This document shows positions 40,687 to 49,864 of a stretch of 55,281 nucleotides of DNA, in pieces (position 1 is the first letter of the stretch; every line of letters begins with the position of its first letter). The DNA lies in assembly GCA_016195965.1 (NCBI GenBank), contig JACPYR010000064.1, forward strand, positions 1 through 55,281, in the 5' to 3' direction. The notes beneath the pieces were generated by a model. It searched no databases, was not told where the DNA came from, and worked only from the letters and a program-made list of their open reading frames with translations. The stretch is from Nitrosomonadales bacterium. GTDB lineage: Bacteria; Pseudomonadota; Gammaproteobacteria; Burkholderiales; Gallionellaceae. The position numbers and the translations under genes were made by a program.

Positions 40687-43581
40687 ATGACTGCCAGTAA
40701 AAATGACAAGCTGGACGAGGTGATTGAAGAAGAATGGGACAAGGAAATCAAACCGGGCCGTGAAGCGGTTCGGAAGATCGTAGGCCAAGATGACGCAGAC
40801 AACAGCGAGAATGAATCACGCAACTTGGTGGGGTTGGCGTTTTCAGGCGGCGGCATCAGAAGTGCGACATTCAATCTCGGCGTGATACAGGCGCTCGCCG
40901 AACGGCGCTGCCTGCGCAAGTTCGACTATCTCTCGACGGTTTCCGGCGGAGGATACATCGGAAGCTGGCTGACTTCCTGGATGGCCTCGCATGACCAAAC
41001 CGATACGGGTTCAACAACGGCATCCAGCCCACTTGCCCAGAGTCGTCTGGCTTCGATAGGAAATTTTTTCAGCAGGCTCTGGACTACACGCAACATCAAG
41101 GGTGCAGAGTCAAAAAATATTGTAGATATCGAAAAAGCGCTCGCCCCGGAAGATCAAAATGGCAACCCGACCTTGGCTGCCGGAAGCAAAGAACCCTATC
41201 CACTTCGGCACCTGCGCAGCTACACAGACTATCTCAAGCCGCATGGCGGACTCTTCAGCCTGGATGCGATGACGGCATTCACCACCTGGCTGCGCAATAG
41301 TTTGCTGAACCAGTTAATCCTGCTCGTGATATTTGCTGCGGTTCTATTGCTGCCACTCGGGCTGGCTGGCTTCATAAAGGACTGGATTTATACCCCCTGC
41401 ACTGAAGAGCTTATTTCATTCACAGAAAACAATGCACTGTGGATTTATGCGTCCCTTTGCCTGGCTGTCGCTATTGGATTCATCAATGCCAATCTCCTGT
41501 ACCAGCCAACTGTCGAACATCCCAAGCTACCTTGGTATTCCAGCCAGAATGCCGTCCTGCTGCTGATCGTGTTGCCACTGGTTGCTTGTGCTTTCCTGCT
41601 GTCTGTCATGCTGCCTGTGTTGCACCAGCTGGTTGAATGTACGGAAGGCATCTTCAACTTCATTGGGATTCAGATTCACGACCTCTCATGGGAGCTTAGT
41701 CCGGCAACCATGTTGTTGGGTATGTTCTTTTTGTGCGGGATTGCCTTTTTTATCAGCAGCCCACTCAGGCTGATCTTGTTCAAGGAAAGCAATCGGCGCA
41801 ATAGTAGTGTTTTTGTGTACGGCATCGTTTTCATCATCGCCGCTTTGCTAGGCGTGTGTCTATTGCCGGTGATTGCAGTATTCCTGGTGTCCCTCGCCCC
41901 GACCAATTATCCGGCGGCGGTAATCGCCAATATTCTGACGTTCGGCCCGCCGCTGATATTGCTCGCGTTCGCGCTCGCGGTATTTGTCTACGTCGGCCTG
42001 ATAGGCCGGGTGTTCGACGAGCACCAGCGCGAATGGTGGAGCCGTCTGATGGCCTTGGTTTTTTTCGCGGCCATAGGCTGGCTGGTTTTGTTCGGGATCA
42101 GCATCTGGGGTTCGCTGGCAGTCGATTACCTGAAGGCCGGTCTTGCGTCTGCGATCGCCTGGCTGGTCGCATCCGGCATAGGCGCGGCCTTGGGCAAGAG
42201 CGCGTCTGTCACAACCGTGCATGAATCGAAAGGTGCCAATAAATGGCTGGCACTGGCTGCCCATATCGCGCCGTATATTTTTATATTTGGCCTGTGCCTG
42301 CTGGTCGCGTATCTATTGAACACGTCGTTGATGAATATTCTTGGCGGCGCGGATTTGTCTCACACCGAGTTTTACAACGATGAAGGAAATTTCGCAACGG
42401 CCTATTACATCAGGCTGGCGCAGTTCGATGCGATTTTCAGGACGCCAAGCTGGGCCCTTCTCTATGCTGCATCAGGCCTGGTTGCCATCGGCACCTTGCT
42501 GTCATGGCGCGTCGATATCAATGTTTTTTCGTTCCATAACTTTTACCGCAACCGCCTGATGCGGGCCTATCTGGCGGCGGGCCTTGATCGGGAGATGCGC
42601 GACAAAAGCAAACTCCCGCTGACAGGAATGAACGACATGGACTCTCCCCGGCTGGATCGTTTGCCCTCGCGCCCCTACCATCTGCTGAACACCGCGCTGA
42701 ACATCACCAACGGCAAACATCTGTCGTGGCAGGAACGCAAGGCGGCTTCGTTTGTGTTTTCGAAAAGATATTGCGGTTATTTCCTGCCGGGCGAGACCCG
42801 CGAAAACTATTATGGCCGCACCGAAAATTTTCTGGCAAAGAAAGGCTGGCTGAGCCTCAGCCTGCCGATGACGATCTCGGGTGCTGCGGCCAGCCCGAAC
42901 GGCGGCTATCACACCTCTCCCCCGCTGGCATTCCTGATGACGGTGTTCAATGTCCGTCTGGGCTGGTGGATGCAGAACCCGGCTGAAGAAAAATACTGGC
43001 TATCCAAAGGCCCCAAGTTAGGTCTGAAGTATCTGTTCAAGGAGCTAGCCGCCAGCGTCGACGAAAGCAGCCCCTTCGTTTATTTGTCGGATGGCGGGCA
43101 TTTCGAGAATCTCGGCATCTATGAACTGGTCAGGCGCAAATGCCGCTTGATCGTGGCCTGCGACGCGGGCGCCGATCCGGAATACCAGTTCGAAGATTTG
43201 GGGAACGCGATCCGCAAGTGTTACATCGACCTGGGTGTCAGCATCGAGATCGACACGTCACAGATTAAACCCAGGCCCGAGGGAGAACACAAAGGGCGCA
43301 GCCCGCAGCATAGCGCCATCGGCGAAATTCACTATCCCGACAGCGACGAAATCGGCATCCTGCTCTATATCAAGGCTTCGATGGGTGACAAGGAAGCGAT
43401 GGATATCGAACACTACAAGGCCGCGCATCCCGATTTTCCGCATGACCCGACCGCGAATCAGTTCTACACCGAATCGCAATTCGAGAGCTACCGCAAACTG
43501 GGTTACACCCTTTGCCACCGGTCATGCGACGATGCACAAAAATCCACGACAGATCGATTCCTGAAAAACTTTTGCAGTTGA
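40687..43581 (+). CDS. Patatin-like phospholipase with multiple membrane segments
   Basis: A 964-residue protein in which the patatin fold is split by a large membrane domain. The N-terminal part has the oxyanion loop FSGGGIRSATFNLG (54-59 core) and nucleophile Ser86 in STVSGGGYIG; the first Gly of the classical GXSXG is Thr here. About eight to ten hydrophobic segments span residues ~210-620. The catalytic Asp is in LSDGGHFENLGIYEL (about 802). It should cleave acyl esters of lipids at the inner membrane. TTAGGAG precedes the ATG. Codon use is close to the chromosome. Next on the strand are an SGNH hydrolase and a winged-helix protein. Confidence 0.9.
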   Translation: MTASKNDKLDEVIEEEWDKEIKPGREAVRKIVGQDDADNSENESRNLVGLAFSGGGIRSATFNLGVIQALAERRCLRKFDYLSTVSGGGYIGSWLTSWMASHDQTDTGSTTASSPLAQSRLASIGNFFSRLWTTRNIKGAESKNIVDIEKALAPEDQNGNPTLAAGSKEPYPLRHLRSYTDYLKPHGGLFSLDAMTAFTTWLRNSLLNQLILLVIFAAVLLLPLGLAGFIKDWIYTPCTEELISFTENNALWIYASLCLAVAIGFINANLLYQPTVEHPKLPWYSSQNAVLLLIVLPLVACAFLLSVMLPVLHQLVECTEGIFNFIGIQIHDLSWELSPATMLLGMFFLCGIAFFISSPLRLILFKESNRRNSSVFVYGIVFIIAALLGVCLLPVIAVFLVSLAPTNYPAAVIANILTFGPPLILLAFALAVFVYVGLIGRVFDEHQREWWSRLMALVFFAAIGWLVLFGISIWGSLAVDYLKAGLASAIAWLVASGIGAALGKSASVTTVHESKGANKWLALAAHIAPYIFIFGLCLLVAYLLNTSLMNILGGADLSHTEFYNDEGNFATAYYIRLAQFDAIFRTPSWALLYAASGLVAIGTLLSWRVDINVFSFHNFYRNRLMRAYLAAGLDREMRDKSKLPLTGMNDMDSPRLDRLPSRPYHLLNTALNITNGKHLSWQERKAASFVFSKRYCGYFLPGETRENYYGRTENFLAKKGWLSLSLPMTISGAAASPNGGYHTSPPLAFLMTVFNVRLGWWMQNPAEEKYWLSKGPKLGLKYLFKELAASVDESSPFVYLSDGGHFENLGIYELVRRKCRLIVACDAGADPEYQFEDLGNAIRKCYIDLGVSIEIDTSQIKPRPEGEHKGRSPQHSAIGEIHYPDSDEIGILLYIKASMGDKEAMDIEHYKAAHPDFPHDPTANQFYTESQFESYRKLGYTLCHRSCDDAQKSTTDRFLKNFCS

Positions 43582-43705
43582 ATCATCTGGAGACACTCTC
43601 GAAAAGTTCATTTGATGAGCCAACGATGAAAGACCCAAAGGCTACAAAACGAACGCCCGTCATCCGAATTGTTCCCAACATCTGAATCCGATACGAGGAG
43701 AATCC

Positions 43706-44560
43706 ATGCCCACCGTCACTGTCATTGCCCCTCATGAACTCGATGGAAACCAGATCACCAAGCCCGGCGTAGTCCAGTCATTGTGGAGCGATTATGATCG
43801 CCATTACCTGGCCGAAGGCGATTCGTGGTTTCCACTCAGCAACATCTTTTCGCCCAGCTTCCTTTATCGTTTCGGCTTTAACGTACCGCTCGCGCAAAAC
43901 ACGCTCATCGTCAATTGCTCCTATCCTGGCGATACGCTTCAACACATGGTGGACTGGAGCGCGAATCTGGATTTTCCCAAACTGCTGGCCAGGAAATATT
44001 TCGCCTACCAATGGGACGCCATCCTGCTGAGCGCTGGCGGCAACGACCTCATCGATGCGGCATTATCACCCGCAGGCATCCTGCAAGTCTGCGCGAATCC
44101 TACCGGCTCGCGCGACTTCATCAACATGACCGCCCTTGATGTTCTCGAAAATCATCTGCGCGACTATTTTGGCTACCTCGTCAGTCTGCGTAACACTTCC
44201 AGTATTGTCGAAAACCGCAACATCCCCATCTATTACCACACCTACGGCTACCCCACCCCTCGCAACGCTCCGGCTTTGCCCGGCTTCGGCCCGTGGCTGT
44301 ATACGGCGTTCAGGAATAAAAATATTCCTGAACCATACTGGAACAACCTCTCCGATGCGCTGATGAACGAACTGTCACGCATGCTCAAACGCTTCGGCAA
44401 CCTCGGCGACAACTTGCAACTGGTGGACACGCTGAAAAACGTCGCGCTGGTGCGAGCAGCCGCAGGCAGCACGGGCAGCGACGGCGACTGGTTGAATGAG
44501 ATACACCTAAACAATTCGGGCAAAGACAAGGTTGCGCGGGAGTGGGCAAAGGTTTTGTGA
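43706..44560 (+). CDS. SGNH/GDSL-family hydrolase
   Basis: A 284-residue protein with SGNH blocks: block I AEGDSWFPL (Ser40), block III SAGGNDLID (111-114) and block V DWLNEIHLNNSG, holding Asp261 and His267. The fold predicts an esterase or lipase. No signal peptide is visible, so it is probably cytoplasmic. GAGGAG precedes the ATG. It starts 124 bases after the patatin gene, which suggests a shared transcript and a related lipid or ester substrate. Confidence 0.88.
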   Translation: MPTVTVIAPHELDGNQITKPGVVQSLWSDYDRHYLAEGDSWFPLSNIFSPSFLYRFGFNVPLAQNTLIVNCSYPGDTLQHMVDWSANLDFPKLLARKYFAYQWDAILLSAGGNDLIDAALSPAGILQVCANPTGSRDFINMTALDVLENHLRDYFGYLVSLRNTSSIVENRNIPIYYHTYGYPTPRNAPALPGFGPWLYTAFRNKNIPEPYWNNLSDALMNELSRMLKRFGNLGDNLQLVDTLKNVALVRAAAGSTGSDGDWLNEIHLNNSGKDKVAREWAKVL

Positions 44561-44739
44561 AAGCAATTCGGCTGGCGTTGGTGAGATGAAAGCGATTGTG
44601 ATACAGCTATATTACGATATGAAAATGAAGCCAACTCCGGCACCGTTAATTCACGCCTGCAAATAGGGAGAATCACCATGACTGCTTGGCTGCTTCCTTA
44701 TGCTCTTTCAGAAAGTGTTTTTATGTGGGCCGTCTCGCC

Positions 44740-45258
44740 ATGACCCACGTCGCCATCGTTGATGCCAAACTGCTGGCCGGCATCATCTCACAACTGCAAC
44801 AGCCCGGACACACCACTGTCGCATTGACTGATTCCGCCAGCCTGAACGCATGGCTATCCGAGCACGAAGCCGCAGTGCTGTTACTGGGTCAACTGGAAAG
44901 GAGAAAGGCGGCAATTCCCACCGCCACAAGAGTGCGCAGAAAAACCGATGCGCATTGGAGCATCAATCCGGTGCGGCTGGAATTGGTTACCCCTGGCGGC
45001 AAAGTGATTACGCTGTCGCACAACGAATGCCGCATCCTGTGCGCCGCCGCCCGCGCGAAGAAACAACTGGTAGACCGCAAGGTGCTGATCGAAGCCATGG
45101 GACAAAACTTCCTGCACTACGACGAGCGCCGTCTCGAAGCGCTAATCAGCCGTTTGCGCCGCAAGCTGTCCGCCTGTGTTTCCGATGGCTTTCCGGTGAA
45201 AGGGGTGAAGGGGCAAGGGTATTTGTTCGGTGTGAAGTTGTTAGAAGTGGAGAGATGA
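44740..45258 (+). CDS. OmpR/PhoB-type winged-helix protein with degenerate receiver
   Basis: A 172-residue protein. The N-terminal ~60 residues look like a shrunken receiver (HVAIVDAKLLAGIISQLQQP), without a convincing phospho-acceptor Asp. The C-terminal winged helix (about 75-170) has the Trans_reg_C pattern: LTPGGKVITLSHNECRIL-like start, DRKVLIEAMGQ, RRLEALISRLRRKL and KGVKGQGYLFGV. It may regulate the patatin/SGNH genes upstream. The ATG at 44740 is preferred over an upstream in-frame start. No sensor kinase is adjacent. Confidence 0.82.
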   Translation: MTHVAIVDAKLLAGIISQLQQPGHTTVALTDSASLNAWLSEHEAAVLLLGQLERRKAAIPTATRVRRKTDAHWSINPVRLELVTPGGKVITLSHNECRILCAAARAKKQLVDRKVLIEAMGQNFLHYDERRLEALISRLRRKLSACVSDGFPVKGVKGQGYLFGVKLLEVER

Positions 45259-45470
45259 GAGATGTCAGGAATGGTCAGCATTTGTCAGCAATAGGCGGCA
45301 AGTTTCGAGTACATTATTTCTGAAGCGAAGAATGTGCGGGTGTGACAGGGATAGAGCACTTGGTGTATGAGTGCTGGTGGGCGATGTGTTAATGCAAGAC
45401 CATGCCCTGAACCCAATCCTTTCCCCTGCACCAAAGATTGCCCGCTGAATACTTGGCTAAGGAAAAACTC

Positions 45471-46793
45471 ATGGGCGTCATGTTGCAGACATTCTATTGG
45501 GATTGCCCGTCGGCCGAAGGGTATGAAGGAAACTGGTGGAGCTATCTCAACTCCCGATTGCCCGAGATCGCACGGGCCGGTTTCACTTCCTTATGGCTAC
45601 CTCCTGCAAGCAAGGCCGCCGAATGGAATTCGATGGGCTACGATCCCTACGATTATTTCGACCTGGGCGAATTCGACCAGAAGGGCGCGAAGCAAACCTG
45701 GTTCGGCGCGAAAGCGGATTTGCTGGCATTGATCCAGTCCGCGCACGGGTTAAACCTGCAAGTCTACGCCGACCTGGTGTTCAACCATAACAGCGGCGCC
45801 GATGCCCAGGAACGAAACCCGTTAACCGGCCAGATGCGCTGGACGAAATTCACTCCGGCCAGCGGAAAATTCCCGCGCGACTGGACCTGTTTCCATCCTT
45901 GCCGCTACGAATCTTGGGACGGCATGAATTTTGGCGACATGCCGGATCTGTGCCACCGCAACCCTGCCGTGTATTCCGCACTGATAGAACACGCTCGTTG
46001 GTTGCTTGAGGACATCGGTTTTGACGGCTACCGCTTTGACATGGTCAAGGGCTATGGCGGCTGGATGGTGCGATCCATCATGGAAATGTGGATGCTGCGC
46101 AACGACGCCGGCCTGAAGCCCTATGGCGTCGGCGAATGCTGGGACAGCGAGCGCACCATAGGCGAATGGCTCGACGAAACGAACATCTGGTCGGACAACG
46201 CCGTTGGTGCATTCGATTTCCCGCTCCGCTGGCGGCTGCAAAGCCTGTGTGATGATTACGGCTACAGCCTGCGCAACCTGACCAAGCCCGGCGTGCTACT
46301 CTGGGAACGTCCAGCTCAGGCCGTCACCTTCGTGGAAAACCATGACGTCGCGCGCAGTTCACCCATTATCAACGACAAATTGCTCGCCTATGCCTTCATC
46401 CTCACGCACGAGGGCTACCCCTGCATCTTCTGGCAGGACTATTTCAATTACAACCTCGGACAGCCGGGCAACCAGAGCGGCATTGAGGCATTGGTGCAAG
46501 TGCACGAGCGTTATGCCGGCGGTGCGTCGCGAGTACTCTATGTGGACGACAACCTCTACGTCATGCAACGCACGGGCGTCGGCAAGCAGCCGGGGCTGGT
46601 GCTAGTGCTGAACAATAGCGCGAACTGGTCCGGTGCTTCCGTCAAGACCCAGTGGAGCAATACCCGGCTCAAGCCGGTTGACTGGCGCGGCAGGAACGAT
46701 GCCGGGATTCCAGAGGAAAAATGGACGGATGGCTCAGGCAACGCCAGTTTATGGGCACCCCCGCGTGGCTATGCCGTCTATGTTCCACAATGA
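45471..46793 (+). CDS. GH13 alpha-amylase, cytoplasmic
   Basis: A 440-residue glycoside hydrolase family 13 enzyme cleaving alpha-1,4-glucan links. The four conserved regions are present: YADLVFNHNSGAD, GYRFDMVKG (nucleophile Asp190), YGVGECWDS (acid/base Glu222) and TFVENHDVAR (Asp292). A short C-terminal beta domain ends in PPRGYAVYVPQ. The start ATG GVMLQTFYWD has an AAGGAAA site and no signal peptide, so it would act on internal glycogen or malto-oligosaccharides. The closest type is the plant-like or bacterial cytosolic amylases. It stands alone. Confidence 0.92.
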   Translation: MGVMLQTFYWDCPSAEGYEGNWWSYLNSRLPEIARAGFTSLWLPPASKAAEWNSMGYDPYDYFDLGEFDQKGAKQTWFGAKADLLALIQSAHGLNLQVYADLVFNHNSGADAQERNPLTGQMRWTKFTPASGKFPRDWTCFHPCRYESWDGMNFGDMPDLCHRNPAVYSALIEHARWLLEDIGFDGYRFDMVKGYGGWMVRSIMEMWMLRNDAGLKPYGVGECWDSERTIGEWLDETNIWSDNAVGAFDFPLRWRLQSLCDDYGYSLRNLTKPGVLLWERPAQAVTFVENHDVARSSPIINDKLLAYAFILTHEGYPCIFWQDYFNYNLGQPGNQSGIEALVQVHERYAGGASRVLYVDDNLYVMQRTGVGKQPGLVLVLNNSANWSGASVKTQWSNTRLKPVDWRGRNDAGIPEEKWTDGSGNASLWAPPRGYAVYVPQ

Positions 46794-46917
46794 ACAGCAT
46801 ACCTATGCAGGCTTTTCAATATGAAATTTTTTGATCATTCGAATCTTCCCCTATTTGGATAATCGAAAGGGCCAGACTTTATGATCCTGCAATTCACCGC
46901 AGCCACTCAACTTGAAT

Positions 46918-47033
46918 TAGGGAAGCGCTGATTTATTCGGTTTCGTCGTTCCCGCGTAGGCGGGAACCCAGTTAAATTAAGGCACTGGATCACCGCCTTC
47001 GCGGAGATGACGAATAAATCAGCGTCTCCTTAG
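46918..47033 (+). mobile_element. MITE-like element, copy B
   Basis: About 115 bases with inverted ends GGAAGCGCTGATTTATTCG and CGAATAAATCAGCGTCTCC. Internally it holds two hairpins (GTTCCCGCGTAGGCGGGAAC and CACCGCCTTCGCGGAGATG) separated by CCAGTTAAATTAAGGCACTG. TA flanks both ends. It provides the stop codon of a 48-codon minus-strand frame at 47019-47165. Confidence 0.9.
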
Positions 47034-47354
47034 CCCATCGGCTTCAAGCGAATCAAGCTCATGGCGGTCTGCATAGACCAGTTTTAAATTGCGCGCTTCC
47101 GCAATCCTCAACGCAATCGCTTCGGCAAGTGATGGACGGTCTCTCGCTTTCCAGCGGGCAGCCATTCAATTTCTGTCAACACCCACAGAATTTCGATGTT
47201 GGCATCCGACACAACATGCAGTGTGATATATACCGAACAAAAGGAACCAGGCTCAAGTTTTTTGACCAGATGAGCCATGCCTCGCCGACCCCGCATCCAC
47301 CTGGATAATGTTCCGCTGCCGGTGAGAGGCCATGCTTGTTGCGTTTAGCAACGA
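47034..47354 (-). pseudogene. Decayed coding region truncated by MITE copy B
   Basis: Minus-strand text in two frames looks protein-like: LEPGSFCSVYITLHVVSDAN around 47200, then in the next frame RPSLAEAIALRIAEARNLKL to LVYADRHELDSLEADG (47037-47140), whose stop is inside the MITE. A single frameshift near 47160 would join them. I do not recognise the family. This is the only content seen in the 46.8-47.35 kb gap besides the MITE. Confidence 0.35.
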
Positions 47355-48002
47355 TCACAGCCCGGAAATATATTCCGCCAGTGCTTCGATTTCAGCATTC
47401 GTCAAGGGTTTGGCGACCATGTTCATCATGCCGCCCGGGCTGTTGGCGCGCTTGCCGCTGCGCCAATTGAGCAGCTGGGCACGCAGATATTCCTTGTTCT
47501 GGCCGCCGATCACGGGATAGGTCGATATATAGGGCGCTTTGCCCTTGCCATTCACGCCATGACAGGTCTCGCACGCCGGTATTTTTCTGGGGGCATCGCC
47601 TTTCAGGAATATTCTTTCCCCTTCCGGATTGCCGCCAGGATGATCGCCCTGCATTATTTTCTGGTTGGCAAAAAAATTGGCGATGTCGATCAACTCGGCT
47701 TCGTTGATCGTCGTCGCCACGGGGCTCATGATTTCATGTGTGCGCGCGCCGCTCTGAAAATCGCGCAACTCCTTGGCGATGTAGTACGCATATTGCCCGG
47801 CGAGATTCGGGGCCATCTCATCCACGCTGATGCCGACCTCGCCGTGGCAGCCCTGGCATAGCTCGGATTTGCTCTTGCCGGTGCCCAGGTTTCCGGCACC
47901 CATGCGCAGCTTGAGCACATCGCTGGCGGCATAGGCGGCGCTGCCGCTCAGCAGCCCGACCGCGATAAAAACGGTGACAAAATTTTTCGCTATCCCAAAC
48001 AC
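47355..48002 (-). CDS. Di-haem cytochrome c (c4 type)
   Basis: A periplasmic electron carrier of 215 residues. The signal peptide ends near SAAYA/AS. Two haem sites, CQGCH (49-53) and CETCH (144-148), lie in two similar domains, and methionines in EIMSPVA and GGMMNMVAKPL can be the sixth ligands. This is the cytochrome c4 pattern, usually feeding terminal oxidases or denitrification enzymes. The gene is last in a minus-strand run below a SUMF1-fold gene, from which it is separated by a repeat. Confidence 0.92.
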   Translation of the reverse strand: MFGIAKNFVTVFIAVGLLSGSAAYAASDVLKLRMGAGNLGTGKSKSELCQGCHGEVGISVDEMAPNLAGQYAYYIAKELRDFQSGARTHEIMSPVATTINEAELIDIANFFANQKIMQGDHPGGNPEGERIFLKGDAPRKIPACETCHGVNGKGKAPYISTYPVIGGQNKEYLRAQLLNWRSGKRANSPGGMMNMVAKPLTNAEIEALAEYISGL

Positions 48003-48074
48003 GGCAGTGAACTCCAGTAGTAATTTTTTGATTAAACTTCAAAACTGCAATTGTCCGAGCCGCAAATGGTGCAG

Positions 48075-48168
48075 TCCCTCATCCCCGGCCCTTCTCCAGT
48101 GGGAGCGGCTTTAGCCGCGATTTGCCGCTCGAGTTTACTGTCCGCATCGCGGCTAAAGCCGCTCCCAC
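48075..48168. repeat. Composite intergenic repeat: partial kdsB-type repeat plus REP inverted pair
   Basis: 48075-48104 (TCCCTCATCCCCGGCCCTTC and onward) matches, in inverse orientation, the palindromic repeat inserted in kdsB. It runs into GTGGGAGCGGCTTTAGCCGC at 48099-48118, which recurs inverted at 48149-48168 as a REP-like pair around a ~30-base loop. Such pairs are common bacterial REP/BIME elements and may stabilise or end transcripts. Confidence 0.8.
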
Positions 48169-48215
48169 AAAGGACTTGCTCGATAACTCCAGTAAGTTTA
48201 ATCAACAGCACAACG

Positions 48216-49175
48216 CTAGCGTAGCATCCTGACCACGCGGAAACCGGTGTCGTAATAGCGGTATTCGGGGGCGCTGGCGCTGCGGGATGCTGCGCGCACA
48301 CCGCGCGGCTGTGATGCCCACGAGCCGCCGCGCATCACCCGCGTCGCGCTCTCTCCCGTCCATGCGCTGCCATCGCTCGGCAAACCGCTATAGTTTCCGT
48401 GATAGTTGTCCTCCAGCCATTCCCCGACGTTGCCGCTCATGTCGTACAGGCCGAAGGCGTTGGCCTGTTTGGCCGCTGCGGGATGCGTGGCATTGCCGCT
48501 GTTCTGCTCGTACCACGTCATGCTGTCCACGTTGTCGCCGCCGCAGTATTCGCCCGGCATTCCGGCGCGGCAGGCATATTCCCATTGCGACTCGCCCGGC
48601 AGCTGATAGTGTTTGCCGGTCTGCTGCGAGAGCCATTTGACGTAGGCCTGGGCATCGCTCCAATTGACACAGGCAACCGGGTGATTATCGTCTTGCGCAT
48701 AGCCGGGGTTGCGCCAGTTTTTGCCGTTGAATTCTTCCCACTGGCCGTCCGCGAGCATCAGGCATTTGTCGCCTGCGTCATAGTGCGTTGCGCTCACAAA
48801 CGCCGCAAACTGACCACGGGTGATTTCGATTTTGCCGATCGCGTAGGGCTGCTCTATCGTGATGCGGCGCTCGGGCTTCTCGTCTTTTTCATCGCTGCCA
48901 TACGAACCCATGTCGAAGCTGCCCGCAGGAATCACCACCATGTCCGGACAGGCGGCGCATTCCCTGAAAATTCCTCCGGGCTGGGACGGCACTTGAGATG
49001 GCACAAACTCGGGTTGTACTTTGGCTGGATGATCTTTTGCCTTGGAATCTTTCGCAGGAGTCGGGCGCTCCTTCGCTGGCTGAGTTTTCTTGGTTGCGGC
49101 CTGCACCGGCAAGGCGATTAGACAGAGTGTGGCGATAGCGAGGACTATCGGATTGCACAGTTTTAATTTGCTCAT
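48216..49175 (-). CDS. SUMF1/FGE-sulfatase-fold secreted protein
   Basis: A 319-residue exported protein. The signal peptide ends at LPVQA/AT, followed by a Lys/Pro/Ala-rich linker to about residue 70. The C-terminal formylglycine-generating-enzyme fold runs VVIPAGSFDMGS, EITRGQFAAFV, VNWSDAQAYVKWL, LPGESQWEYACRAG, YDMSGNVGEWLED and VMRGGSWASQPRG to GFRVV. The two active-site cysteines of true FGE, expected after RGGSW, are missing, so it is a scaffold or a NirV/PvdO-type relative. Its precise role is unknown. It lies upstream of cytochrome c4. Confidence 0.85.
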   Translation of the reverse strand: MSKLKLCNPIVLAIATLCLIALPVQAATKKTQPAKERPTPAKDSKAKDHPAKVQPEFVPSQVPSQPGGIFRECAACPDMVVIPAGSFDMGSYGSDEKDEKPERRITIEQPYAIGKIEITRGQFAAFVSATHYDAGDKCLMLADGQWEEFNGKNWRNPGYAQDDNHPVACVNWSDAQAYVKWLSQQTGKHYQLPGESQWEYACRAGMPGEYCGGDNVDSMTWYEQNSGNATHPAAAKQANAFGLYDMSGNVGEWLEDNYHGNYSGLPSDGSAWTGESATRVMRGGSWASQPRGVRAASRSASAPEYRYYDTGFRVVRMLR

Positions 49176-49222
49176 ATTCGTTCGCAGCGTAAATCGAAAG
49201 CTATGCAACAACGGCAAATATA

Positions 49223-49792
49223 TTAACCGAAATTGACCGAATGGAACGCGTCATGCTCAACCGGCCAGTCCAGCTCCAACGCTGCGCAGTTGTCCAGGTG
49301 GCTTAGCATCACACGCTCCGGGTCTGGCACGGCCAGCGCCCGCACCGCGACTATCGGATTTTCGTGCGACACCGCCAGCACGATGCCTTGCGGGTGACGC
49401 GCGGCTGCTTCATCCAGAAAGCTGCGCAACCGTTCCATCTGCTCCAGGAACGACTCTCCCTGCGGCGGCTTGATGCGCAGGTAATCGGCGCGCACATAGT
49501 CGTTGAACAGGTCCACATGCAGGCCGTCCATGCCGGAGCGGCGTTCATTCAGGCGCGCGTCGATGTTCAGCTCCAGCTCATGGTGGCGCAGCAGGATGCG
49601 GGCGGTCTGCTGCGCGCGCGGAAACTCGGAAACATAGGCATGGGTGAACCGTATCGCGCGCAGGCGCTCCGCCGCAGCGGCGGCCTGCTCCCTGCCCCGC
49701 GCGGTCAGGTTGACGATGCGCCCGGGATTGTCGTTGATTTCGTTCTTGACGTTGCCTTCGCTCTCACCGTGACGCACCAGCACGATCTTCAT
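49223..49792 (-). CDS. Histidine phosphatase superfamily protein
   Basis: Phosphoglycerate-mutase-like phosphatase of 189 residues. The RHG motif VLVRHGESEGN holds the phospho-acceptor His, SEFPRAQQTARILL the conserved Arg, a Glu follows in LNERRSGMDG, and the second His is in VLAVSHENPIV. Substrate specificity (phosphosugar, cobalamin, other) cannot be told. The ATG at 49792 (MKIVLVRHG) is chosen. It precedes the SUMF1-fold gene by 47 bases. Confidence 0.9.
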   Translation of the reverse strand: MKIVLVRHGESEGNVKNEINDNPGRIVNLTARGREQAAAAAERLRAIRFTHAYVSEFPRAQQTARILLRHHELELNIDARLNERRSGMDGLHVDLFNDYVRADYLRIKPPQGESFLEQMERLRSFLDEAAARHPQGIVLAVSHENPIVAVRALAVPDPERVMLSHLDNCAALELDWPVEHDAFHSVNFG

Positions 49793-49864
49793 GCGATACC
49801 CCATGCATGCTTGAAGCTCTGCAAGTCTGGCCGACTATTTTTTTGCATGACCGAAACTCCCGGT

